Shown: piece after piece, positions 1 to 12,312 of the stretch
How the letters are laid out: each line of letters starts with the position of its first letter
Numbering within the stretch: position 1 is the stretch's first letter
The notes under the pieces: generated by a model
The model's database searches: none
Seen by the model: only the letters and a program-made list of their open reading frames with translations
What the model was told of the DNA's origin: nothing
Translations under genes and position numbers: made by a program
NCBI GenBank assembly: GCA_022393335.1
Contig: JAJEKB010000415.1
Coordinates: 198,123-262,122, forward strand
Source: Macrotrachela quadricornifera
Taxonomy: Eukaryota; Rotifera; Eurotatoria; Philodinida; Philodinidae
Direction of reading: 5' to 3'
DNA length: 64,000 bases

Positions 1-56
1 AATAAAGAAAAAAATTATAATAATAATGATTTTATAAAATAAAATGATTTTTATAC

Positions 57-664
57 CAGCTCGTATTTGTGAAAAATGTTCAGCAGCTGATAAAATTTCT
101 TTTTTAGCTAGATAAACATCTTCTTTTCGACCAGTTATTATAAATACAGGTTGATCACCTCGAACAGGAGTTTTTATATACGTATTTGTTTTTGTCCGAA
201 GTGCTTTTATTTTACAACCTAAAATAAACAAAAAAATAAGTAAGTTTTTTTTTTATTGTTTTTTTTTATTATTTACCTTGTCGACCAACGATTTCGGCAA
301 CATGTTCTGAACTTGGCACCGGTACACATTCGGTCATATTTTGACTCTTTTTTCCAACAGAATCATATGTTGATGATGATAATAATGATGGTGGTGGTGA
401 TGATGATAAGTTTTGTTGATGATCAAAACAATATGATAAATCATTCATATCGTATTGTTGACAAGCAGCTAGAAGAAGTGTTGATGATAATGAAGAATTT
501 GACGATGAACGTTGAAAATCACTTATTATTGATGCACTTGGCATTATTTAGAAAATAAAAATAAGAAAAGAAATTAACCTAAAAAAAATACATATATATA
601 TATATATTATTCATAAAACCGCAATATTAAATGAAGCACATTATTATTATACGTATAGACTTAC
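57..664 (-). CDS. MEX3: MEX3-family KH-domain RNA-binding protein, 5' part
   Basis: Partial gene running off the left edge. Coding exon 1 is 544-277 and exon 2 is 218-57, with an intron of 58 bp and GT/AG ends; a further donor at 56 leads out of the window. Exon 1 encodes about 65 low-complexity Ser-rich residues, then [20 protein letters not shown], the start of the first MEX3 KH domain. Exon 2 continues through [17 protein letters not shown] and the phrase [17 protein letters not shown] to [10 protein letters not shown], which is the MEX3 signature. MEX3 proteins bind mRNA 3' UTRs through two KH domains and act in translational control and RNA decay, often with a C-terminal RING finger; the second KH domain and any RING lie outside. 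The ATG at 544 has a stop two codons upstream. A 5' UTR intron is likely from a GTAAGT donor at about 663 to an acceptor at 579. Confidence 0.9.
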
Positions 665-699
665 CGCTGTGTGTCCAGTCGACGACGAAATGTGAATAT

Positions 700-1687
700 G
701 ATGATTAACGCTTACATGCTCGACCCTTTCTCCTATTTATTAGTAGACACACAGAGAAAGAGAGAGAGCGAGAGAGAGAAAAAATGAGAAAGAAGAAAAA
801 AAAAAGAAAAAAAGAGCGAGAGAGAGAGTATTGCACGAAAGAACGGTAAAGAACGAATGGAAAATGTGTACAACCTCTCTCTTCCACCTGAATGGTAGGT
901 CGGTACATTTTATTATATACTCTTTTTTTTCCTCAAAACTTTTTTTTTTCTTTTTCTATCTAATGAACTTTGAACTCCAAACCGATCTGAATAGTTCGAT
1001 ATCAATACCAAAAAATAAAAAAAAAAGAAAAGAATAACTATAGAAAAATTTTGTTAATTCTTTTTTTAATTAAACTCTAACTGTGTTAATACCCTAAAGA
1101 AAAAATTTACACATTATATTGTATATCAAAGAATGATATGTATATCTATCGTTACTAATTGATTTTCATAGAAATGTCATTCAATTATTCGTTGAATTGA
1201 TGCTTTTGTTTTAGTCTTTCTTTGTTACTTACTCCTAATGATAAATAGTTACAACAACAACAACAATAACAACAACAAAAAAACAAAGATCGTTTTAAAA
1301 TTTTTATCTAATATGGCAGAAATTTGATTGAATAAAAAAAACTTATATAAGGAATGAAAAGAACGTGAGACTATGTTATGTATAAAATCAGTTAATTAGA
1401 TAATCGAAATGCGCGATTTGTTCTTATCTATAGAAATATAAAATAAAAAACATTCTTAACAAATAATCGTCTAATAAAGATAAATTAAAATGATATATAT
1501 ATATACATATTGTTTTTATAATCTAAAATAAAAAGTTAAAATTCGATTAATAAAACACATGCCTTTAAATTGTTCGATGAGAAATTTTTCAAAAAAAGAA
1601 AGGAAATATACAAAAAAAAAGAAAATAATAAAACACTAAATTAAATAAAAATTTTTATGAGATTTGATATTGAAAAAAAAATTTTTA
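700..1687. other. Intergenic: MEX3 promoter side and TMEM115 3' flank
   Basis: No supported gene. It holds a purine-rich GA microsatellite-like tract at about 750-832, long A and T runs, and an AAC/ACA trinucleotide tract near 1249-1280. Short open frames here are low-complexity and have no homology I recognise. Confidence 0.6.
750..832. repeat. GA-rich simple-sequence tract
   Basis: Alternating GAGA and AGAAA units over roughly 80 bp, just upstream of the MEX3 5' UTR exon. Simple-sequence DNA; a promoter-proximal role is possible but not shown. Confidence 0.6.
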
Positions 1688-3902
1688 TCATGATGTTGTT
1701 TGCTGTTCAGTAGTATCAAAATAAGGTTGATTTGATTCTTCTTTCGTTGAAATTGATGTGAGTTCATTTGAATTACTCATGTCAATAGATACAGATGAAT
1801 TTTGTATTTCATGAGTTTGAGCAAGTAATGCTGTTTGTTGATTTTCATCAGCTTCAGTCCAATTTTCATTTATTGTTTCTTTTGTTTTCATACGATCATT
1901 TAAAGCTTTTAGAGCTTTTTGTCTAAAATTAAATTTGTTAATAAAAAAAAATTTCAATTTAAACAAAAAAAAATTTGTCAAACCTTCGTCTATCTGCATC
2001 AATAGCATCAGGGCCTGGAATTGTAATTGTTATATTAGATGATGATGATGCAACATTATATTTTTTAATAAATGGTTTACATAATTTTATTTTAACTAAT
2101 AATTCAAAAATTGTATTGGCAAAAACACTTATAATCGGTGAAATAATTGATGGAAAAAAACTAAATAAAAATAATAGCCGATTAAGATTTTAATCATAAG
2201 AAAATGATTAATTGTATTAACCTAGCAAATGAAAATGATGCTGATGTATCACCTATTGTTCCGTTTTGATGTGGTTGAAAAAATCTAAAGAATATTTGTT
2301 TATTAAATACAAGAGTTGTATCAGTGTCTATGTATAGTCTGTACAGCCCTCTGTCTATAGATATCATAAGCTCTGTTGAATTACACATACATATGAAAAT
2401 ATCCGAATACATTGTAGACTACTATTTATACAGTAATGTAAAATCAAAAATTTTGAGTATTATTCAGTGATAAAAATTTCTTGCTTCGAGAGTCTATACT
2501 TCATTTAATATTTATGTTTATATAATAACAGTGTATGATGATCGATTATCTATGACTTGCTACAATTATCAAATCGAATCGTTTTTGTTATGACTGATTA
2601 TCATATATTAGTAACAATACATATGTAAATAGCATAATCCTTATTAATAAGAATAACATAACTATTGAAACTTTTAGAAGTTTGATGATCGAAGATAATC
2701 GAATTACTTCTGGATAAATAATAGACACTATTAACATTCTAAATTTATAGTGCATAGTATTTTATATGATCAATTATATATGACGAAAGTCAGTTCACGA
2801 AAATATCATATTCGTTAACGTTATGTGAATAATGCATCGAATCATACCTAAAACCATTATTAATATTTCATTATTCATCGTGAGAATGACAGGCTTATTC
2901 ATATATCGTAATATATGATAGAACAGTATCACTGTAAACTATCATCATATATTCATAAATATTGGATCGTAACTATTCTTTCAAAACATAAAGCTTTGTT
3001 ATAGTTTTTAGTTTTCTGTCAGTAATTTTCGTATATATGTGTTACTCAACTGAGCTTTTATGATGTCTATTGATAGAGAATTGTATGAACTACACACATG
3101 CATTAATATAATAAATACAATGGTACTTCTTCTTGTCTTTTTAATAAAACTAGTTTGGATCCTTTTTTGAACACACGACATATTTTACAAAAGAATTTCA
3201 ATTAATTTTACCTTAAATAAGTCCAACTAATAAAAATTCCAAAACTTAACATTATTAAAAAATGTATTGGTACAGCATGTAAAAGCCAAAGTATAATTGA
3301 TATAAATACAATTAATAATGGTACTTGATCTTGTTTAACTTTAAAAAATGGTGTTGTTGCTAAAATTGTATCAGGCATTATTTGTTTAATAACAACTGAA
3401 TAAGCACCAATAAATGCAGCTAAACCATAAATAGGTCTTTCAAATAAATAATCATCATTAAATGTAAAACCATAAAAAACAAAATAAATACATGTTGCAA
3501 ATAATGCATTTGGAATGGTAACAAGAAAATAAAAACGTAAAAGTTCTTTCGTACCCCATAATGGTTCAATCATTTTTGAATAAAGAAAGACAACAATAAC
3601 ATCGATTATTGTATGCCATATATGTAATTCAATAAAACTATGTGTTAAAAATGTCCTAATAAAGAAATAAACAAAAGAAATAAATTATAATAAATTATAT
3701 AAATATAAACAAACCAAATCCAAAAATTAGGTGGCATTACACGTCCTGGAATGACAGCAAGTACACGTACACATTGTGGACTGAATGAAAGAAAATATCC
3801 AATAATACAAAATAAACATATTAATTTTGTTGTAAGGCCTGAAGAGAATACAGCGGACTGTAATTGACGTCCAATATCTTGAACAAATGTTTGTTTCATC
3901 AT
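1688..3902 (-). CDS. TMEM115: Transmembrane protein 115 (Golgi rhomboid-like membrane protein)
   Basis: Five exons on the minus strand: 3902-3715, 3655-3212, 2284-2222, 2160-1984, 1922-1688; total 368 residues, close to the 351 of human TMEM115. The first exon gives MMKQTFVQDIGRQLQSAVFS and a membrane segment ending in PPNFWIW, and exon 2 continues TFLTHSFIELHIW and EPLWGTKELLRF, all family landmarks of this rhomboid-like multi-pass Golgi protein. Exon 3 carries FFQPHQNGTIGD, exon 4 FFPSIISPI, LLVKIKLCKPFIKKY and ITIPGPDAIDADRRR, and exon 5 QKALKALNDRM, matching the conserved cytosolic tail. All phases join without a break. TMEM115 helps retrograde Golgi-to-ER transport by association with the COG complex. 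Intron 3 (2285-3211) is about 930 bp, far longer than the other introns, and I see nothing recognisable in it. The start ATG sits directly after an acceptor-like TTTAG. Confidence 0.93.
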
Positions 3903-6900
3903 CTAAATTAAAAGAATATATTCAAATAGACGACAATATATAAAATATTATACTTTGTTTATAATAATCTATTTACATAATAACACAGTTGAAATAGTCT
4001 AAAAACCAATTAAATTTAAAAACTATTTATTACTCATCACAATTGAAGACGTAGACAAATACTGATTATTTTTTGTACTATTTAATTGTATGATAGACAT
4101 GATATTTAATGGATCTTTAACAGTTTATAGTCTATAGCGACAAGCATCTTTTTACAGATGGCAGTATTATATAGCACTAGAACGATCACTTTTACTTATT
4201 GTCACAAATGACAATTGTTTAAATATATCTTTTCACTCAATTATTGATACATACCAATCTAAAGCGTTTGTTTTTAATGCGATGTAATGGATCTATATCA
4301 TGGTACATCACAATTTTTTATTCATTATTAAAGTTCACTAAAATCGTGGCATGTTTATCATGCTACGTCTTCATTTCTCTCTCAATGGACTTTATTTTGT
4401 CCGTTGAACGTATATCCTTGCTTCTATATATATGTATACATAAGTTGAGCTATACGTTATATTATATTTTTCTCTGTTTAAATGTAGCATTTATAGCACA
4501 TTCGATGCAGTAGAAGTAATTAGATCGATACCTAATAAATATTCGTATTCAGTTAGTATAAGTCATAATTTTCCATTTCTCGCCGTCGTTAAACAGATGC
4601 AAGCACATACGTATAAAATCAGTGTTCATCACTTGACTGTGTTGAAGAGTGAATGTAGACTAATTTGTTGGCTGTAATAAATATATATTTTCTGTCTGCT
4701 GTTCATTACCGTATAACCATGAATATTTGCAAACAGAATGCTTGAAGGAGATTTTATAACTATTAGAATGAGAACGAAAATCTGAGATAGACATCCAGTA
4801 TTAATTATATGAATTGATTGTAAATCCAGAGTAGCATTCTTAAAAAGCATCGTTCATTTGAAACTAGTATAACTATAGTTTTTACTGGAAAGTGTACAGC
4901 TTTATGATATTTCGTTGCATGGCTTTCAACTCATGTTGCTCGCTATTTTTAATGTGATAGAGATAGAGAAAAAGATTGTTGTTTAAATCTGTCACTTCTT
5001 CCACTCTACAGCTTGTTCGCTCTCATTCAAGTAAATATTTTCGAAGCTTAAATATACATCATTTCAATAGTTTCTCTGCCAGCCGCATTAGTGTGTTCAA
5101 GCATAAAACCAGATCTACGAGCAATCGAAATTCGAACGATATATATTTGATAATAGATTGTTCATAACTATTTATTGTGTGAAAATATTTATGGATGTTT
5201 TAAATATTTACCGTCTTTCTGATCTTGTGAATTCGAAGCAGTGAGTGTACATCAAACAGATTCTCTCCTTCTCCTAGCGGAATTTCAGTATCGTCTTGTA
5301 GTGATTTTCTTGAATGTTCAGCGATCAAGATTGTTCACTGATTTGTGCTCAAATCTTTACTGTATTGTTAGAGAGCACCTTTTTCAAGTATCACTATTGA
5401 CTTTAACAAAAGGATTTACTTTTCCACTGATAGGAAAAAACAATGTACGATGAAGAAGAACCAATTTACTGAGATAATACATAAATGCTCATTTATATTT
5501 CTTTTCTTATTTAGTAAATACATGTCATAATCCGTTATTGACGTGAAAGAAGGAATACTAGCATGCAGCAATGAACATATTTCATTATATTTTCAAAAAT
5601 AAATGAAAAATATTTTAATGTAATTGTTCAAGTTGTTTGCCGTTTGCATTCATATACATTTAATATCGATCAGCTATAGAACAACAAATTGCTTGCCATA
5701 ATTCAATATCATTATCGAACGCTGCAGTCTTATTTATTTAAGGATTTTAAACAGTTAAATTATGAATGTTTTGTGCATAGATATAGTCTTTTATGATTCT
5801 TTCATAATGAGAAGTGGAGAGATAGCAGATGAACATGACTAACAATATGCGAGAAAAAGGATAGACATCGTGCAAATGATCTATATAGACTATATTAGAG
5901 CAATAAGAGAAAAATAAGAACAGGAAAGATGTATGAATGAATGACACGTGGTATTCAAAACATCATTTCATTTTTTACATTTTAACTTGATAAATTGACT
6001 CTTCTTCGCTATACTTTATTTTCTCGGAATTAAAGTTTATAGTGATACTTAGAAAAAGATTCCCTTTAGCTTTATCTTTATGAATATGGAATATGGACAT
6101 GCCTTTACTACTCGTAAAAAACATCAACCCGTATACTCGTGGCATAACAGAGGTATTCGATTATTTCTCAGTAGTGTGAATTTTAGGTCATACTGTATTT
6201 ATTTTTCGGTATTTTTACTATCGATATTCTGATTTTCACACAAGTGGATAATGTTACAAAATCTAGCCTCTCGTAGAACAAGTCAATCTGTAAAGATCAA
6301 ACACTCCATTTTCAAGACTATTTTTTCCTAAACTAAAAGGTTCTTTTTAGAAAAATGTTTAGATATTTCTTTGAAAATCAATTGTGTTTTATAGGATTAT
6401 TTTTTGCATTTCAGATAACACATTTCTCAAACTGCGTATATAAACGTTAAAATGTTGAAAGAGTTGAAGCTGCGGCTTTCTTGATGTTAATCATCTTTTT
6501 CATAATGCAATACATGTTAGACAATTCTAAATGGTTCACCAACAACCCTCTAGAGAAGGATGATCGCCCTGAATGTTGACACCAGCCGATCTTTCTGTCT
6601 ATTGCATGTCAAGAGTAGACCAAGCAATCTGGACACCAATCGGCGATTATTTCATAGCCGATAGACCATGAGGAAAGCAACCATTAGTAATTATCATAAA
6701 TAACCTATTCTGATACAGACAACGGGCAAGACGATCTGAGTTACGATTATCTATCGCAATGGTCAGTTGTATTCTGGCACGTATCAAAACATTCAAGGAC
6801 CCAGATGCGAGATTTCAGAAAGATAGCAGGAAAGCTAACGCTATCCTTATCAAGAATTGACGTTGAACCAACATCAGAAACAACATTTAATCAAGTCACC

Positions 6901-7555
6901 GCGATACCAACATCATGACTAGCTCAATCAAGGTCAGCATTTTAACGATCATTTACAACGTTAATATAAGAATGAAGGGTTTCCCGAATGATAATGATAA
7001 ACTAAGCAGCTACAAATTACCAAATCTCTACCTGTTAGACAAAAGTAACAGTGGCAATGATAAACCTTTATATAAGCAGATTTCTCTTTGTATTTTAGAC
7101 TATTATTGTTAATAACTCCAGTTAGTTCGATAACACGCAACTGAAATTTTTAATAGGTAGAATAAACATTCGAGAATAGATGACATTTATTAAGCCGTGT
7201 TTTGTTGTAATCTTATGTTTTTGATAACTGCATTTAATAAATATACATTAGATACTGATTAATGAGAATATAAGGATGAACATTGAATAAAAGTGAAAAA
7301 AATCATATTCATACAGTACTGAACGTGACATCGATTATGAGAACACTGTTCAATCGAAAGTACTTATAACACCCATATGTTATGGCAAGATTGTTTCTTT
7401 TCGTACATATTCACTTGAATTGAGTTAAGATCCTCCATCACCAAACGTGACGAATTGTATGAGTCGAGCACAAATAACTTTGAGCTCAAAATGAGCTAAA
7501 TCTTGATTAATACATTGACGTATCCACCATCGAATGTGATTGATGATAATTTCAT
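3903..7555. other. Gene-poor interval
   Basis: About 3.6 kb with no supported gene on either strand. Open frames are short and show no family wording. Composition is less T-tract-rich than in the genic parts, and 6480-6900 looks visibly richer in G and C than its surroundings, which could be a decayed mobile element or old exon material; I could not identify it. Confidence 0.5.
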
Positions 7556-8612
7556 ATTATTAATTTTATTATCTTCATTCAAGATTTGTTTTGGATAAAA
7601 TTGATCAGGTCCAATTGGTTCTTTCTAATAGCATTCAACCCATGTAATGTTACAGAAAAGAATAAACACTTGTTCGTCTTTCTTTAATAGTCTTCCACTA
7701 GCCAGTGATTGATCGTCAACTAGAAGTGTTCGTATAGTGCCAACTAGTGGTGGTACAAAACGAAATAATTGATGTAGAACACAATCTAAATAGATGAATG
7801 AATCGAGTTGTTCAACGGAGAAGCATTGTTTATTGTATTCAGCCAATTCTGCTTTGATTTTCGTTTGTATTCGAGGATGTTTACTTATCAAATGAATAAA
7901 CTATGTCAAAGCAGCTGTCGAACTTGTTCTATATTCAGCACTAATTAAGGACAAAATTTCATCAAGTATTCCCACATATAAAAGTTCTAAAAAAATACAA
8001 ATAAATATCTAAGAGAACGATTTTTAATAAAACTATTGATCTGTCTTTTCTTCTTCTGGCTTTGTTGCTTTAGATGATTCGTCTGATTTCATTGAAGTAA
8101 CTATAATGATATAATCAAGCCTTTTCTCTTTTGTTCAATTCTCATCGTTTCTAGTTGTCTCAATTCTTGATTGATCATTTGGTATGCATAGCGACTAACG
8201 ATTATCTTTGAGTGTCGAAACTTATAATTTAATAATAAATGGATTTGAGATAGGATGACGACTAATTTTACGATCGTTAGAAATGCGGCAAGATAATTAT
8301 GCAACTAGAGGTGGAAGTTCATTCTTGTAGTTACCATTCGTATCATCCAATGTCTGTAAATCAAAGTCGAAAGCAATGAAACCGAAAAATAACCAAAAAT
8401 AGCAAGAAGTTGTTCGGTTTGTTCAACTATATCTAAATGAACCTCATTTGGATCAGTATAATGAGTACTCCATCGATTCAGCAACATATCCGTATAATTA
8501 ATAATTGTATATCTAAATGTGGAACAATTTTATCATAACGAAATAAAAAACTAATCATACTTGTATGACGTTTATATTCAACATCTGCAACATGCCATTG
8601 ATATTAAGAAGA
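7556..8612 (-). pseudogene. Cytochrome P450 pseudogene
   Basis: A degraded minus-strand P450 of the CYP3/CYP4-like animal type. Reading from 8612 downward: EYKRHTSMIS and RYDKIVPHLDIQL (the stretch after the C-helix), then a frameshift to NYTDMLLNRWSTHY, then LLNYKFRHSKIIVSRYAYQM, a charged loop KPEEEK, VGILDEILSLISAEYRTSST (I-helix), and HPRIQTKIKAELAEYNKQ followed by LDSFIYLDCVLHQLFRFVPP (K-helix; the usual ExxR is altered to HQLFR) and GPDQFYPK. In the I-helix the Trp expected in the phrase ALTWFIHL is a TAG stop; more stops follow after WVEC and near 8305. No heme-binding Cys loop follows. The mix of nonsense codons, a frameshift and a missing heme loop supports a dead gene, not a misread intron. 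Wording resembles bdelloid rotifer P450s, from memory. Confidence 0.8.
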
Positions 8613-11600
8613 AAAGATCGGAGGCATAGTTATCATGAAGGTTCGCTATTATATCAAGAGTTTAGATTCAGGTAAACATTTTCATACTACAAAATACAAT
8701 GATTAATGTGAAAATTTTCAACGCCATTCGATATGTCAAAAAGATATATTAATGTTGACATTAAATGATCTATGAGTATGAACTATTTTTCCTCTTCTGA
8801 AAGTCAATATGCTATTCAAATAATAAATCTTTAATTTAAATGTTTATCATTATTAAAACAATCAATTTAGAAGCAAACGTGAAGTTTAACTTATTTCAAT
8901 ACATTTTAATTTTTCAAAAAAAATCTACGTTTTCTCACGCATTTTTATTAAAATTTATAAAATGTTCATAAGTGCAAATGCCAGCAAAACTTTTATTTTT
9001 GTATCTATTCGGATAAAGACCGTTGAGTTAATATTGTTTTTTGTTTAAATAGATCTGATTGATCGGATAAACAGCTAGATAAGAGAAAATTGAATAGTTT
9101 ACAGTATAGGAATTTCACTAGTCTTTATAGAAATAATGGATTTTTCTGAATTATACTTCGCTCTTGATCCATGATTAGAAGATTGTCCAAGGTAATTGAT
9201 CGAAGCAGAATGTTTACAAGTTGTATGTGCAATTTAACATGCTCAATAATAATGGCATGTATGCAAACAAGGAAAAGTTGTTTTTTTATAGTTTGACCTC
9301 ACCTTTTAAACAAATAAGCGCATTAGAATAGATAAGACTGAAAGTTTTCACAAATAGATTTCCTTGATTGTACACACATTGATGATTAAAAATATGTTGA
9401 ACATCTTCAATATTGCTAACAGCAATAACTCATGTAGAATCCCAGCCAAAATTGAAAAATGTCACTGAATTTAACTTATAATTTTAGAAATACCATGGAC
9501 AACGATTCAACTTTCTCAATAATAGCAGTTTGTAGTTGATTACCAACGAGAAACTGGAATGATAATCCAGGCAATGAATCATTTAATATTTCTACTCTGG
9601 GGGTTTTTCGTGAAAAAAAAAGATATATGCACTGATTAAAAATGCATCTGAAACGGTAACATTGGACTAGAGAACAATTCTTCTGTTCTTGTCAAGTAGA
9701 AAAAAAAACAAGGATAGTATGTCTGTATATGATTCAAAAATATTTCCTCCTTCTATTCTTTTTCTTTCTCTCTCAGTTCACTATGTGTTGCATATGAAAA
9801 AAAAAATATTGACAATAATGATAAGTGTATGAAAGAAAATGAAAGATGATACTCGTAAAAATCAGTTGATCTTATCTTCATGAAAAATGATTTGAAGTAT
9901 CTTTCAGTTTTTACAAATATTGTCAGATACAGTACTATTGAAGTTTAAATACATCAATAAATACAAACAATTGAGATAAGCTAATGTACATACACAAAAT
10001 CAACATAAAATAGAATGTATTTGATCAATCAATTCAGCCTTTTTCAAAGCGAAGAAGTAAAAAGAATGCGTGATGACAATCAATTATGAATACTTCTACA
10101 TATTCTCTATTATACTTTGTGATACTAAGTGCAAATATTTATAACATCATATGAAACAAGCACTTTAAAGATACGATTGATAAAATGAAGTATAAATTAT
10201 TGACGTTCAAGATTCTTTATAAATATCCGACTCATCTGTATATAGTGAAAGAAGATGAAGTGGTAGAAATGACTCTTTGTATAATATAGTGATCAAAGAA
10301 CGACGAAGAGAAGAATAAAACATGCAAATAAATTATGAAAGTGATGGCTGTCAATGTGATATATCTGTAATAACTTGACGACTCATCCTATTCTTTCTGG
10401 AACTGTTGACTCATAACGTCATTACTTTTTCTCCAATTTCCAACTTCTTCTTTCTATATGTCATCATTCGTTCTATTGTAACCTCACAATAACCTGTCTG
10501 GTAATCATCATTTCACTATTTCTAGCAATGATGTAATGTACGAATATCTTCTATTTTCATTCTTTTCAGTCAAATTTGTACACTTAAGGAATACAATAGT
10601 TATAGCAATAGAGTTGTCCTCTAATTCTCTTTTCTCTATCAAATATTTTATTCAAAAAAGATATGATTTTCGAAACTGCTTATTTCCCAAATTATATCCA
10701 TATTAATTTGTTTTTATGAAAAACATGATAAAATAAAAAACAACTTGCATAAAAAAAATGATATACTTTACAATGACGGTAGATTTTATTTGGATATAGG
10801 CAATTTACGAGCCTCAGATTGTTTTTTTTTGTAAAAAAATCAATTGCACATGAATCGACAAAAATGTTGTTTGATTTTCTTATTTACAACCAGTATATTC
10901 CTAATATATGCTTTACAATCTTTTATTAATCAGACAATCATTACAAGATTATAAAATTTTTGTAAAGTGGATGAAAACAGTTATAAATCAGGAGATGATT
11001 TAAACTGTTGATCACAACAGTATTTAATATGTTAGAGATAAAATTAATCTCTTTTGCACTATTTGCCAGTTGTATCGGTTACTGCAGTCCCACTAAAAGG
11101 TTTTCTACTAATTAGAACACGGAACTATTTATCTATCAATGTAATTAGTAATCTTATTGTTAAGGTGGGATGAAATACAATTTTGTTCTATACATTCCTT
11201 GAAAATCAATATCATATGTCATTTGATACGTTGTACTCTTTGGAATCCGACATTCATTTGTTATTCTCTGCCAACGACAACGAAGCCCAATATATGAAAG
11301 TAACATATATAGGCAGCAAGTTGATCAATTGAACTCACATGTAACCCGACATTTACATTACTTATCGATGATATTTGTTACCATGATGAAGCAAAAGAAT
11401 CAACTGAAGAAACTGTAATTAGATTCGCTAAGGTCAGATACACTGTGTGAAGGATCAAGCATACATAAAATGAAAATGAATCATTATACGATCTGTATGA
11501 ACCTCAGATATACAGTAATCATCACATGTACTTTGAGTAACTTTATTATTCGAAAATCTTTTGGATATGATCACTGATGATTCCAGTGCACCCTACTGAT

Positions 11601-12312
11601 TTCTACACACGTAACGCTTGAGATGCGAAGTTCCATTTAATGTCATATGTGTACAACATTCAAATGAAATTAACTAGTGTTCCATGCAAATTCCAGGTGA
11701 CCGTGAAGGAGTTAAATACGGGTACAGACATATACGCTTAAGTATACAGTTGTTGAATGATAATTTTGCGATCGTGAGGTGACTCTGTTACGACTGTTTA
11801 CAAGTAGCACACTTTTTTTGTGAACGGCATTGTTAAATACGATCGTATTACAGTGGATCGATTTATTTATGATAAAGTTTTGGACGTAATGATTATATTT
11901 CAAATGTAAACTGGAATATACGTTTTCTGATTCGATTATATAAAATCGTTTTCGTCAGCTGTACCATTACATCTGGACAATTTTTAAGACCAAACTCTCA
12001 TCGTGCATAAATTCATGTTCCTAAATCAAGCAATAGAGATAGCTATTTTGGTAAAGTTGAGAACAAGGATGTGAGATATACTAATTTTGTCTGCATTGGT
12101 TTAAAGAATTCTTTTATAATAGCTCATTTCAATCTTTTCATTGCATATTAATACAAAAATCATATCGTTTATTTAAAATCACATTTTGCTAATTCAATCA
12201 TATATAAATAAATCTAGCAATAAATACAAAAATTAATAAAAATCATTATTCCAAAAAAAACAAAACAATCATTAAAAAACTAACAAAACAACATTAATCT
12301 TTAAAATTTTTC
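8613..12312. other. Gene-poor interval
   Basis: About 3.7 kb without a supported coding region, RNA gene or clear transposon ends. Open frames are short and unstructured. It separates the P450 pseudogene from the 3' end of TGFBRAP1. Confidence 0.5.

Noticed and set aside
1923..2008. Continuous minus-strand reading through the last TMEM115 intron
   Set aside because: The Phe/Lys-rich stretch is intronic; splicing 1984 to 1922 restores DADRRRQKALKALNDR.
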